Shown here piece by piece: positions 1 through 9,640 of a stretch of 64,000 bases of DNA (position 1 is its first letter; the number at the start of each line of letters is the position of its first letter). The position numbers and the translations under genes were made by a program. The notes beneath the pieces are model-generated. The model worked only from the letters and a program-made list of their open reading frames with translations, was not told the DNA's origin and did no database searches. The DNA comes from Sabellastarte sp. h YS-2021 (Eukaryota; Annelida; Polychaeta; Sabellida; Sabellidae): positions 93,371,207-93,435,206 of the forward strand of contig OZ024935.1 of NCBI GenBank assembly GCA_964017235.1, given 5' to 3'.

Positions 1-1
1 T

Positions 2-148
2 GCTAAGTGTTGTCACAAAACTGACCACACCACAAGTGGCCAGTTGTACAGACATATCTGTTCCCATTGTTTCAGTATAGGTAAAAGATTTGCTCACCCA
101 CTGAAAGACTGTAGGAACAAGCGTCAACAGGACGCAAAAAACGAGTAG
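2..148 (+). pseudogene. C-terminal fragment of DIRS-type Gag-like protein
   Basis: An open frame enters from the left edge and stops at TAG 146-148, about 48 codons. It contains Cys/His spacing (CxH then HxCxxC) followed by GKRFAHPLKDC, which resembles the basic, zinc-knuckle-like end of Gag proteins of DIRS-group elements. The upstream part lies outside the window, so it cannot be judged whether this ORF was intact. Confidence 0.5.
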
Positions 149-539
149 GGCACTGCAGTTATGCAGTGCCTAAACTCAAAGTTGGTTTCTCAAATCACAA
201 AGATACCAGTACCAGAGTTGCAATCACAGGCCATAGGTTCAAATCTAGGACTATTTAAAATACTAGCAAGGGTACCGGTGAAAGCACAAACTGGAAACTG
301 GATATTTATAGAGTTAATAATGTGTCCTATGCTCAAGTTGTAAAGACAGCTGTAAAAAACAAAGTTATAAATACTATAAAAAATAACAATGTCACAACAA
401 AGATTAGGGATGGTGCTTTAAACAATGACAGTAAGACTGCCAAGCATCAACACATTCCCAGCATCAAAGTACTCCCAAAAATGATTCCAAATATAGGTTC
501 CACAAGGGTACTGCTAACACCAAAAAGGCTCAAATAAAG

Positions 540-2442
540 GTAAGTCATCAGCAAGCCTGGGAAGAGCACTTTCAGTGTAAAAATAGGTTTGCTGTGTTGC
601 CAGTCGACGCCATCGTTTCGGATATGGCCTCTGAAAGTGTTAACAATGCAGTAGACATAAACAAGTCTGATAGTCAGGTTCCTGATAAGGGGGACAATTC
701 CAAAGTTAGGGTGGCTGAATCTCGAATAGCGTCACTTGATGACGCTCCTGACAAAAAATCACTAGTTTTGCCAGCTTATGCCAGATCATATCTGTCCAGT
801 TGATCTTAATACTGACCCTATAGCCTTGCATAAGATCATCCAGGATTCTAAAGAATACAACTTCTTGCAAAACCAAATCAATCTTAAGTCCCAGTTAAAC
901 TCAGATATATGGGATCATTATCTCCATGACTATTGGGATAAACAGCTACCTTTACTCATAAGATTTGGATTCCCCTTGGATTATAACAGGGAGGGAACCT
1001 TAAGAAGCCAGACAACCAATCATGCCTCTGCATCGAGTTTCCAGATGACATTCAAGCATATTTACATGAGGAAGGAGATTATAAAGCAATATTGGGCCCT
1101 TTTAAGGATATTCCCATAAAAAATATGCATATATCTCCTATGATGACCAGGGAAAAGCCCAATGCCCCCCACCGTAGGGTTATCATAGATTTGAGCTTCC
1201 CTCATGGCCACTCGGTTAATGCTGGCATCCCCAAGGTTCAATACTTAGGTACCCCCTTTATACTAAAGCTACCTACTCTAGATACAATTACTGACCAGAT
1301 TAAAGCCTTAGGTAGGGGTTGCAAACTCTACAAAGTCGATATAAGTCGAGCCTTTCGACATGTTAAGTTAGATCCCAAAGAATATGATCTTTTGGAATTA
1401 CGTCACGAGCGTTATTACGTCGATACGTGCCTGCCCTTCGGGTACAGAAACGGAAGTGCGCTGTTTCAGCGTTTAAGCGACACTGTGCGTCCCATTATGC
1501 GTCAACGTAACAATGACGTCATAAAATATATTGATGATATTCTAGGAAGAGGTTTGCCCAGTCACATTGACGCCTCTTTTGACGCATTACGTCAACTGTT
1601 ACAAGAGCTTGGTTTTCAAGTATCTGAGAAAAAACTGGAAACCCCCACAACATGTTTAAACTGCCTGGGTATCCTCATAAATACAGAGACTTTCACAATG
1701 TCCATACCCCCTCCCAAGCTTAAAGAGATATTGGACAAATGCTTCCAATGGCAGCAAAAATACTGCAACAAAAGACAACTTCAATCTCTGTTAGGTAGTC
1801 TCTTGTATATCAGTAGATGTGTCAGATCTTCAAGATTTTTCCTAAATAGATTATTGGATGTCTTAAGGTCTATAGATGACAAAAAACAAATACCAATTAC
1901 TACAGAAGCAAAAAGAGATTAATTGGTTTTTAAAATTTCTCCCTCTCTATAATGGTGTCACGTTTTTTTACCAAAAGCCCATTAATCATTCCATAGAATT
2001 GGATGCTAGTCTCCAAGGAATTGAAGCCAGGTGGGGTCCTGAGGTTTATGCACTGACAATTCCTTTGGGCCACATTAATTTAAACATAGTTCATTTAGAA
2101 ATGTTAAATATTTTGGCTGCTCTTAGAGTATGGCAAGAAGCCTGGAGAAATAGCAAAGTGGCTATAGCATGTGACAACCTGGCTGTAGTGCAAGTCTTGA
2201 ATTCCGGTAAGACCAGAGATTTAACCCTAGCTGCTATAGCTCGTAACATACAGTTTCAAATTGCAAAAATGAATATTGACCTCAAGGTCAGCCATATTCC
2301 AGGTAAGGTCAATATCATAGCTGACCTCCTGTCCAGATGGAACAGTCGTTCTAATGCACACACCATGCTACATGAGTTACTCCCCTCACATCAATGGGTA
2401 CCTGTAAATGACAGTCATATCATGATAGATTGGTCCATATAG
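540..2442 (+). pseudogene. Reverse transcriptase-RNase H of DIRS-like element, frameshifted
   Basis: The RT core reads in one frame from about 1003 to 1921. It has the DIRS-type KVDISRAFRHVKLDP block near 1336-1375, a LPFGYRNGSALFQ block and the catalytic YIDDILG at about 1529-1549. RNase H reads in another frame (1876-2442), with a substrate-site Asp in IELDAS, HLEMLNI, CDNLAVVQ and the closing HIPGKVNIIADLLSRW. Two frame breaks are visible: near 1035-1050, where an upstream frame ending in NHASASSF passes into the RT frame, and near 1915, where RT runs into a stop while RNase H continues in the next frame. The region 540-800 is an unassigned N-terminal part of the polyprotein in a separate frame. 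Confidence 0.8.
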
Positions 2443-2473
2443 TTCCTTTATTTTCTTAGGCCTTCACCCATCC

Positions 2474-3449
2474 ATGGCCAAATTGATACATCTGGGTGTC
2501 CAGAAGACATGCATGGCCTTCAGACTAACAACAGAAAGAAATTATACCAGTATGTTCAGACTATTTTTAGCTTTTACAATTTTCGTGAAACTGAACATCT
2601 TCCATTTAACACCAGTGATGGTACTGGCATACTTACAATTCCTGGAAACTAACCACACTTCAGCTTCAGCTATGGCCAATCATTTGTCGGCTATAACAGC
2701 CAAACTGTCATTATATGGTGCCAATACATATCTTCCAAGATCCAAGAATAAAATATTTTCAGAAAGCCATGATACTTCACAAGCCATTCAAGGTCCAGTT
2801 AAAGAAGATTATAGATATCAACACCTTGCAATTAATGGTTCGAACCTGCGACTCAACTTATATGGGTCAAGTCTTCAAAGCTATATATACATTGGCTTTC
2901 TTTTCATTTCTAAGACTATCTAATCTGGTTCCCCACAGTGCACGCGCTTTTTCCCCATTATATCATCTATCAAGAGGTGACATCATTTTTGCAAAACCAG
3001 GCATGCATGTACTCATCAAATGGTCTAAAACCATTCAGGCTAGAAATACGGTCAAAATTTTAAAAATTCCCATTTTAGGTGCAAACCCCATATGTCCGGT
3101 AACAGCTGTCAAAAATTTATTAGCTATAACTCCTGGTACCAAAAATGATCCCCTCTTCCAATACAAGACCCTAAACAGTTGGGCCCCCCTCACTGACACA
3201 CAGTTAAGGCGCCATTTCCACCTTATCCTCAAGAGGCTTAACTTACATACATCAAACCTCACCTTTCACGTCTTCTGGCGTTCAGGTGCCACCTACGCCT
3301 TCAATTCAAATGTGGCATTACAAGACATCCAGAGTCATGGCACCTGGACGTCGGAATGCGTCTGGAGATACATTACCCTTGATCATAATGTCTCTGATCA
3401 AGTCTCCCTCTCTTTTCAAAAACAGTTATATGTTCCCACTACCTCCTAG
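2474..3449 (+). pseudogene. Tyrosine recombinase of DIRS-like element, frameshifted, catalytic Arg position changed
   Basis: Two overlapping frames (2474-2923 and 2715-3449) together make a phage-integrase-like tyrosine recombinase. The N-terminal core-binding part lies in the first, the catalytic part in the second, with the frame change near 2745-2765. Visible catalytic landmarks are Arg I in FFSFLRLSNLVP, a Lys in HVLIKWSKT, the box II/III region HVFWRSGATYAF, HGTW and the terminal WRYI carrying the nucleophilic Tyr. Box HxxR normally has Arg three residues after His; here the order is H-V-F-W-R, so Trp (TGG) occupies the catalytic Arg position, as a CGG-to-TGG transition would give. It should be inactive even without the frameshift. 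Confidence 0.75.
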
Positions 3450-3584
3450 TTGGGGTTTGGGGACTCTTCCCTTACTCACACATTTAAAAAATATCCTGTT
3501 TTTCTTAAACAATTAAAATGTTTAAAAATATTTTACCTTAGTTCATATCAAGTTTAAAGTAAAAATAGTATTAATCACTCATTT

Positions 3585-3772
3585 AAGGCCACCTTAAATT
3601 CTAACAACCTTTCTTTCATTTCACATTCCTTAGGTCTGTAATTTCATTAATCTTTAAGGTGACCGTATGGCCACCCCTTATGTTAACTCAGCCTTTAATT
3701 TAGTAGGCTTTTGGTGACCTCAGGTTCACCATTTGTTACTTCCCTGATGTTTAGGGTGCCCTCAGGGTCACC
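3585..3772 (+). repeat. Imperfect palindromic motif array in the 3' region of the DIRS-like element
   Basis: Three 18-bp dyads of the form GGTGACC-N-GGTTCACC occur at 3659-3676, 3713-3730 and 3755-3772, spaced 42-54 bp. A fourth lies at 5830-5847, just beyond the inserted LINE. AGGCCACCTT at 3585-3594 is mirrored by AAGGTGGCCT at 5871-5880. They probably belong to the terminal or internal repeats these elements need for circularisation, but the repeat boundaries could not be set. Confidence 0.5.
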
Positions 3773-3783
3773 CCTTGGCTTAA

Positions 3784-5667
3784 GTTTGCTTAAACATTAG
3801 TAGTCTTGTAAATAAAGATAAATCAGACTACTATAGCAAACTGATCTCAGACAATAGTCATGACTCTCGAAAACTTTGGCGTGAGCTGCATAAGACCCTG
3901 AACAGGGTTTCTGATGCCACACTTCCATCTCATGAGTCCGAAAAGTCATTGGCTGACCAGTTTGCCTCCTTCTTCACCAACAAAATCAAGAAGATTAGAG
4001 ATAATTTTGCTTCTTCTGGCACTGAATATGATGTTAACCCTCCTTCAGATCCTCCCCAAATTACTGTCTTTAGGCAAGTTTCTGAAGATGCTGTTGATAA
4101 AATAATTAAAGCATCACCAACAAAATCATGCCTGTTGGACCCTCTGCCGACATTCCTGATTAAGGAATGCATTGATATATTGCTACCATCCCTCACAAAG
4201 CTGGTCAACTGCTCACTCATGGAGGGATGTGTTCCTGATGCCTTCAAATCTGCTGTGGTCACTCCACTTATTAAAAAGCCAAATCTTCCCTCAAATGACC
4301 TTAAGAATTATCGCCCTGTATCAGGTCTCAGTTTTATATCTAAATTGGTAGAACGTGTGGTTGCTAAGCAGCTGTTAGAACATATTAATGCCAATAACTT
4401 AGACAACCCGTACCAGTCGGCATATAAGGCGGGCCATTCAACTGAGACTGCTCTTCTCTACATAAAAAATGAGGTCCACTTATCATTGTCAAGAGGTGAA
4501 TCCACGGCCTTGGTATTGCTTGACTTGTCTGCTGCCTTCGACACCATTGATCACTCTACTCTTCTAGGTTGCCTCCAAAACTGGTTTGGGGTCAGTGGCT
4601 CCATTCTGAAATGGTTCACATCCTACCTAATGGACCGTTACCAATCAGTAAAAATTGGTTCTACTTTGTCAGAGGTTTGCAAACTCCTATTTGGTGTTCC
4701 CCAAGGTTCTGTCCTGGGTCCTTTGTTGTTCTCATTGTACACTACCCCCCTCAGTTCCATTATCAGTAAACATAATGGAATAAAGTTTCATTTCTATGCA
4801 GATGATAGCCAACTTTATATACATTTATCCCAGAAGAATGCATCTGCTGCCTTTGAAAAGCTAAATAAGTGCCTAAATGATGTTAAAGAGTGGATGACAA
4901 CTAGTAAGCTCAAACTGAATCCTGATAAGACTGAGTTTATCATCTTTGGTTCGAAGAGGCAAAGGGATAAGTTGAAAGCATGTTTTCCAATTGATATCCT
5001 GGGCAACTCACTCTGCCCTGCAGATTCAGTAAAAAATCTGGGTGTGTGGCTTGATTCAGATTTCTCTTTGTCCAAGCATGTTCAGAATGTCTGCAAAAGT
5101 TGTTTTGTTAAACTCCGTGACTTCAGACATGTCAGGCGGTTTCTTACTCATGATGTTTCTGTGCTTGTAGCCAACGCTCTTGTTAGTAGTCGTTTGGATT
5201 ACTGCAACTCACTTTTCAGGAGCCTGTCCAAGTTCAATCTACGCAAATTACAGTGCATCCAAAATAGTGCAGCTAGAATTGTATCAAACACCAGTCGATA
5301 CACCAGCATAACTCCTGTGCTAAAGAAACTGCATTGGCTTCCTGTTGAACAGCGCATTGTGTTCAAGACAGTCACACTTGTTTATAAGTATCTTCACACA
5401 GGTTTTCCCAGGTATTTTTCACCACATCTTTCTTCCTACAGCAGTTCTTATAGTACCAGGCGCAGTGAAAGTGGTGGTAATTTCCTAGTTATTCCAAAGT
5501 TCTGCCCCTCTGTTCATAAATCTGTCAAACAGTTTGGTAATAGTTTTGCGTTTGATGCTCCTACTGTGTGGAATACTCTCCCTGATGTGATTCGTGCCTC
5601 TCCATCCCTGGCCTCCTTCAGAAAACAGCTTAAAACCTACCTGTACACCAAAGCATATCCACCCTAG
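3784..5667 (+). CDS. Non-LTR reverse transcriptase, open reading frame lacking the endonuclease
   Basis: The frame is open from 3784 (after TAA 3781) to TAG 5665-5667, about 627 codons; LINE-like residues begin near 3808 and there is no native start. Order of RT blocks: the NYRPVSGLSFISKLVER block near 4306-4356, DLSAAFDTIDH near 4528, the FGVPQGSVLGPLLFSLY palm block near 4690-4740, and the catalytic YADDSQLYIHL at about 4795-4827. These are followed by KLKLNPDKTEF, a thumb region and the closing FRKQLKTYLY typical of L2/CR1/jockey-group elements. RT catalyses target-primed reverse transcription; without the upstream endonuclease this copy cannot jump by itself. The absence of stops over about 620 codons points to a fairly young insertion. 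Confidence 0.8.
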   Translation, partial: VCLNISSLVNKDKSDYYSKLISDNSHDSRKLWRELHKTLNRVSDATLPSHESEKSLADQFASFFTNKIKKIRDNFASSGTEYDVNPPSDPPQITVFRQVSEDAVDKIIKASPTKSCLLDPLPTFLIKECIDILLPSLTKLVNCSLMEGCVPDAFKSAVVTPLIKKPNLPSNDLKNYRPVSGLSFISKLVERVVAKQLLEHINANNLDNPYQSAYKAGHSTETALLYIKNEVHLSLSRGESTALVLLDLSAAFDTIDHSTLLGCLQNWFGVSGSILKWFTSYLMDRYQSVKIGSTLSEVCKLLFGVPQGSVLGPLLFSLYTTPLSSIISKHNGIKFHFYADDSQLYIHLSQKNASAAFEKLNKCLNDVKEWMTTSKLKLNPDKTEFIIFGSKRQRDKLKACFPIDILGNSLCPADSVKNLGVWLDSDFSLSKHVQNVCKSCFVKLRDFRHVRRFLTHDVSVLVANALVSSRLDYCNSLFRSLSKFNLRKLQCIQNSAARIVSNTSRYTSITPVLKKLHWLPVEQRIVFKTVTLVYKYLHTGFPRYFSPHLSSYSSSYSTRRSESGGNFLVIPKFCPSVHKSVKQFGNSFAFDAPTVWNTLPDVIRASPSLASFRKQLKTYLYTKAYPP

Positions 5668-5822
5668 CCTGAATCATCCTCCTGGCGTTCTCCGTGGTGT
5701 TCGACCCCTGTTATGTCCCTGGACACAGAATTTTGTTGACTGCTTTTTGTTTTGTTGCGCCTTAGAGTCCTCTTGTTTGGGGAGATTAAGCGCTATAAAA
5801 GTCCAATTAGAATTAGAATTAG
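3808..5822 (+). mobile_element. 5'-truncated L2/CR1-like non-LTR retrotransposon, nested
   Basis: LINE coding sequence starts abruptly at about 3808, without an endonuclease domain, and the 3' end carries a short tandem tail of TTAGAA units (about 5806-5822) after GGAGATTAAGCGCTATAAAA. The heptamer TAGTCTT stands on both sides (about 3800 and 5819) and could be a short target duplication, though the tail sequence itself makes this uncertain. DIRS-element motifs resume right after it, so the LINE is the younger insertion. A second, more truncated relative lies at 56.39-57.56 kb. Confidence 0.8.
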
Positions 5823-6350
5823 TCTTTATGGTGACCTTAACTTCACCATGTCAATTTGGTTTGTCCCTTTAAGGTGGCCTCTTGTATTACTACAATTGGT
5901 AAATTTAGTAAATGTAGTAAATTTTGTAACTTCGTAATTTAGTAAATCATGAAATTCTTACTTATTTTACTTTGATTGTAAATAAATACTAGTATATTAG
6001 TGTATAAAGTGTAAATAAAATTTTATAGTACCCCACCCCTGCTTTTTACTGATATCTGGAACATGAGGCAATGTGGCAAGTTTTCTGTCATATGTTCAAA
6101 TAAGAATCTTGCACAATTCAATATAGAAACATCAATTTCTCATAGAGATTTTTCCTGGGGAAAAAATCCAAAAAAACAATGACATTACAGTGCATTAATA
6201 ACAAGAGTATCATTTCATATTTCAAATAGGTTACTCATTTGACGGCTTCTTATTGAAACATAATGGCTTCATATATGTACTTGCTTTTTCTGTATTTGAT
6301 GTATATACACAATGGAATCATTCAATATATTTGGTCAAAAGAGTTTATTT
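5823..6350. other. 3' remainder of the DIRS-like element and unassigned AT-rich DNA
   Basis: The first 60 bp carry the fourth GGTGACC dyad and the AAGGTGGCCT motif of the DIRS-like element. From about 5900 the sequence becomes AT-rich with no ORF or recognisable domain. Confidence 0.4.
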
Positions 6351-6540
6351 TCTCCGCCAAGGTTATTGTTATTTTCATGACCAGTTTGATTTTAAGGATT
6401 ACCCCAATAATACTAGTTTAATCTTCCTGAAAAAAATCCAAAGACGGGTCTTGTTCCATCCTAGATCCAATTAAATTTTGAGAGTGATCTAGATTACAAT
6501 CTGGATACAGAAATATAGACTGGATTTCCCCATATACTTT
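6351..6540 (+). repeat. Interspersed repeat (GGATCACCGTCTGGATAC family), partial
   Basis: It runs from CTCCGCCAAGGTTATTGTTATTTTC through AGATCCAATTAAATTTTGAG to a degenerate CTGGATACAG. It matches in order the fuller copy at 33.46-33.70 kb and fragments at 11.44-11.56, 11.88-12.09, 20.19-20.41 (reverse) and 21.06-21.19 kb. No coding capacity. Family name unknown to me; similar short elements are common in invertebrate genomes. Confidence 0.5.
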
Positions 6541-6799
6541 TTAAAACATGGTTTGGCCGAGGTATGAATTGTCCTGATGCTATTGTGTAACAAAATTTAG
6601 AAATATAATACAAAAGTATTCAAAATAATTAATTCCCAGGTGCAGATTTTTGCCAACCAAGTTGTCTAAACGTAACACCATGTCAGATCAAAGACCCATA
6701 CAGATCAAGGTGATCTGGTGTGATCTGACACCATGCATTGGGATACCAATCAGCACTAGTCACTTGACAAAATGGTCAGTTTCACAATCAGATCAGTAA

Positions 6800-7260
6800 G
6801 AGGGATGTTCCATTATAGCGATCATGGCCCTGATTGGAATACGATCAGTCACTTTTGCTGTTTCGGAGTACAATCTTCTCAATCTGAATGATCTTAAAGC
6901 CAATCGCAAAGTACAGTCGGGGTGAACATGTGCAGAAGTTTCTGTACTTCTTGAGTATTTCTCCATTGGATGTGTTATACAGTCCATTGTGAACAGGTTA
7001 TGACAATATTTAAATGTTTCGATATATCAGAAACTACTCCTGATGCTTATCAGTCTAGCTATCGGGAATACATCTTACACCAATCTTAAGCCTATCTTAT
7101 CGTTCATTACGTTTTTTATCTCAGATCTATCTTAAATGTATCTATTTCATCTTAAGTTAATCTTTCAGGTTTTTAAATCAATGAGATGGATTAGGAAACT
7201 ATCACAAACTTTTCTGGAACCTATAATAAGACTTCTTGAAACAATCATAGCATTAATCGG
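6800..7260 (+). repeat. Interspersed repeat family shared with the intron-8 tandem block
   Basis: The run ATGTTCCATTATAGCGATCA, then TGATTGGAATACGATC, TCGGGAATACATCTTA and GATGGATTAGGAAACTATC, occurs in the same order at about 50.80-51.65 kb and its two duplicates, and more weakly at 34.56-34.98 kb. It looks like a non-autonomous DNA element. Ends were not resolved. Confidence 0.5.
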
Positions 7261-7392
7261 AGAGCTATTGGGGAATAGCTTAAGCATATATTTAACTACT
7301 CTATAGATCATTATCATTTTTTGCCAATTAGGAAGTAATTTTGCCACTTAATCGGAGAAATGGAACAACCTCATCATTGAACATGAAGTTCA

Positions 7393-7982
7393 GGCCCACC
7401 TTTACAAAGATGGTCCAACTCATACAAAAACTCACAGAAAAACTCATTTTCATGAGTTTATTCTTAAACTCAAACTTTTTACTCATACTTTTTACGGTAT
7501 AGAAAATTCTTAAACTTAAACCCCACTTACACCCATGCATGAAATTTTCTTAGTTTATACCTTAACTTAAACAGAACAGTTGGCGTCCTTCTTTCCTTTG
7601 TTTTGGTTCTCCATGTGTGTAGATTTACTAACAAGTGTCCCAAAACCTAAACTAGTTTGCAACCAAAACTTGAAACAGGTCTGGGCCCGTATTCACAAAA
7701 GGGATCAAGATCAAGTGAAGACAAAATCATCTCAGATTTAGTTTAAACAGTTGTAAATGTGAGCTGATTTTTGGCTCAAATTGAGCTTGATATTTTTTTC
7801 TGAATATGGGCCCAAAGTGTGCTGTTGACAAACCAACATTTTAGTTTCAGTTTCAACTCAAAGGTTGATTTTATGAGATTCCTTTGCAAAATATCAATGT
7901 CAACATAACCGCAGATGGGACATAAACTGACATTATGTGTCTGAGTTTAAGTATGAGCTCAAAAATCTTTATCCACACGGGC
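7393..7982. mobile_element. MITE-like element with imperfect terminal inverted repeats, interrupted
   Basis: The left end (GGCCCACCTTTACAAAGA, then CTCATAC and AAACTCA) is the imperfect reverse complement of the right end (TGAGTTTAAGTATGAGCTC, AAATCTTTATCCACACGGGC). The same terminal sequence, CATATTTACAAAGATTCTTTAGCTCATACTT-like, bounds an element at 62.21-62.63 kb, which makes a shared family plausible. A smaller inverted-repeat element sits inside at 7683-7813. Confidence 0.5.
7683..7813. mobile_element. 131-bp MITE with GGGCCC termini, nested
   Basis: The left end GGGCCCGTATTCA and right end TGAATATGGGCCC are inverted repeats with one mismatch in 13. No ORF. It lies within the larger 7393-7982 element and is probably the later insertion. 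Confidence 0.6.
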
Positions 7983-8094
7983 AATTGTCATATTCGTTGG
8001 AGATCTATGATGTATGATGACTCTACCTACAGAGCCAATAAAAGTTGAATAATTCTTCTCATTAAAATAGTTTTGTATTGCAGAACTTTGTATC

Positions 8095-8550
8095 ATTGTC
8101 ATGCCAAGGTCACATCTTTTCATCTGGTCATAGCTGTAAGTATTTACCTTCTCCTCAATGACGTTGACCTTATTCCCCCATCAAGAGACCTTATATCTTG
8201 GTCATATCATATCATGTTGTCGTGTCTGTATTTACCTTCTCCTCCATGACCTTACCCTTGTGCTTCTAAAAGACACTTCACATCTTGGTCATATCGTGTG
8301 GTCATATATATGTGCATTTACTTTCTCCTGGATGTGCTTGCCCTTATGCCTCCGAAAAGACCCTTTACATCTTGGTCATATCATGTGGTCATATCTATAT
8401 GCATTTACTTTGGCCTGAATGACCTTGCCCCCTGTGCCTCTGAAAGACACTTTACATCTTGGTCACATCATGTATGTATGTCTTTACTTTCTCCTAGATG
8501 ACCTTGACCTTATGCCTCTGAAAAGAGGCCTTATATCATGGTTGTACATG
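8095..8550 (+). repeat. Degenerate minisatellite, unit about 85 bp, five copies
   Basis: Unit starts (TTCTCCT...ATGACCTTG...) fall near 8150, 8238, 8323, 8409 and 8488, with a partial copy upstream at 8095. Each unit carries a run like ACATCTTGGTCATATCATG. The open frames here simply reflect the repeat. Several units contain TGACCTTG, a nuclear-receptor half-site in reverse. Confidence 0.7.
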
Positions 8551-9009
8551 TTGCAGTACAAACTGCTGAGTATATTCATCGTCCACCCCTCCCCACCCCC
8601 AGTTAACCCCTTTAGTATGTATATTTTAATACAGCTTTTCAGAAGTCAGAAGTCATAAAAGCCTTCTGAAATGTAAAATGCTTTTCCAGCTGTATTGAAC
8701 TATGACAAAAGTGTCCTACCGCAAAGCACTTTTTGAGCTCTGTCAAATCACAAAATGCAAATAGAACCTAATGCATCCTACCTAAAAAGTAGGGGAACCA
8801 AAACACAACAAAATGTAGAAGAACCCAATTAAGTGTTAGATTAGAATCCCAGCATGGGAAAATTGTGATGTAGCTATCAGGGTAAATAGCCAAGGTATAC
8901 AATATCAACTGATTTTTTGTCATCCTTATTGTAATATCCCGACATGTGTGAACATGACATTAGTGATTTGAATCTGTAACTAAAGTCCTTCTTTTTATTT
9001 TATTAATAA

Positions 9010-9640
9010 AGTGAGAGCTTTAGTGAGGCTCTTACTTGCACAGATATATATATCTATATATATTTTGTTTTATTGTCACCTGACTTTCATGAAATGTGTT
9101 GTAGCTTGATGAGTACCTATCTCATCAATGACGTTAAGCAGCAATGGGCTATGTTAGTGATTGCATGGGTGACCATTTCAGTTCTACACCAGGTATGATA
9201 TGCATCTGCACTGTTCTGGTCTCTGATGGCTTTGTAGGTCATCCATGTTGACTGAAACACTTGTTTAATTTCTTTTGTCTCCATACATTTATTAACCATG
9301 CACTACTGTAGTGCACTGCTCCTGTTAGGGGCCATGGTAGCAGAGTGGTAACACTCTCGCCTCCCACCTCTGAGGCCGGGGTTCAATTCCTGGCACGGCC
9401 TCAAGTAGGAAAGCTGGTAGTTGATTGCCGTTGGTCGGCAGTTTACAGTACAGAACCCTAACGAACTGTATGTACTGGTTTCCTCTACCCGTCGTGATAT
9501 GACCTGTACAGTGTTGAAAGCGACGTAAAACCCCAAATAAATAAATGCACTGCTCCTGTTTTGCTTTGCCGTTCGTACATGTAGACCAAAAGAAATTTTT
9601 GCCCTTTTTGTGCAATGCGCCCCTGGATCTCACCCTGAGG
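9010..9640 (+). mobile_element. 5S rRNA-related SINE, interrupted by a tRNA-type SINE
   Basis: Positions 9100-9200 (TTAAGCAGCAATGGGCTATG, then GCATGGGTGACC) resemble the 5S rRNA internal promoter region. Sister copies lie at 33.94-34.27, 36.13-36.61, 37.92-38.02 and 46.14-46.35 kb (reverse). The downstream part is split by the SINE at 9327-9545 and resumes at 9561. Too diverged to encode a functional 5S RNA. Confidence 0.65.
9327..9545 (+). mobile_element. tRNA-derived SINE, family A, with 15-bp target-site duplication
   Basis: The tRNA-like head carries an A box (GTAGCAGAGTGG) and a B box (GGGTTCAATTCC). The body includes GGTCGGCAGTTTACAGTACAG and the tail AAAGCGACGTAAAACCCCAA with AAAT repeats. 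It is flanked by TGCACTGCTCCTGTT at 9312-9326 and 9546-9560, identical over 15 bp. The exact duplication shows a relatively recent LINE-mediated insertion. Seventeen family-A copies are visible in the window. Confidence 0.9.

Larger units (their letters stand above)
1..6030 (+). mobile_element. Decayed tyrosine-recombinase retrotransposon (DIRS/PAT/Ngaro-like)
   Basis: The order of coding remnants is Gag tail, reverse transcriptase, RNase H, tyrosine recombinase, which defines the DIRS order of retrotransposons; these integrate through a recombinase instead of an integrase. The element is cut by the left window edge. RNase H ends at 2442 and the recombinase frame opens at 2474, so there is no room for the methyltransferase domain of classical DIRS, which favours a PAT- or Ngaro-like layout (inference). 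A LINE is nested at about 3808-5822. Several frameshifts and a mutated catalytic position mark it as non-autonomous. The right end is not visible; 6030 is a guess based on the end of the AT-rich tail. Confidence 0.75.

Noticed and set aside
8158-8658. Three overlapping forward ORFs with LGHI repeats
   Set aside because: They follow the 85-bp minisatellite period and change frame from unit to unit.
9303-9633. Reverse-strand ORFs with VLYCKLPTNG and similar text, recurring at 11.6, 15.1, 16.9, 36.2 and 60.7 kb
   Set aside because: They are translations of the family-A SINE in several frames, not a protein family.
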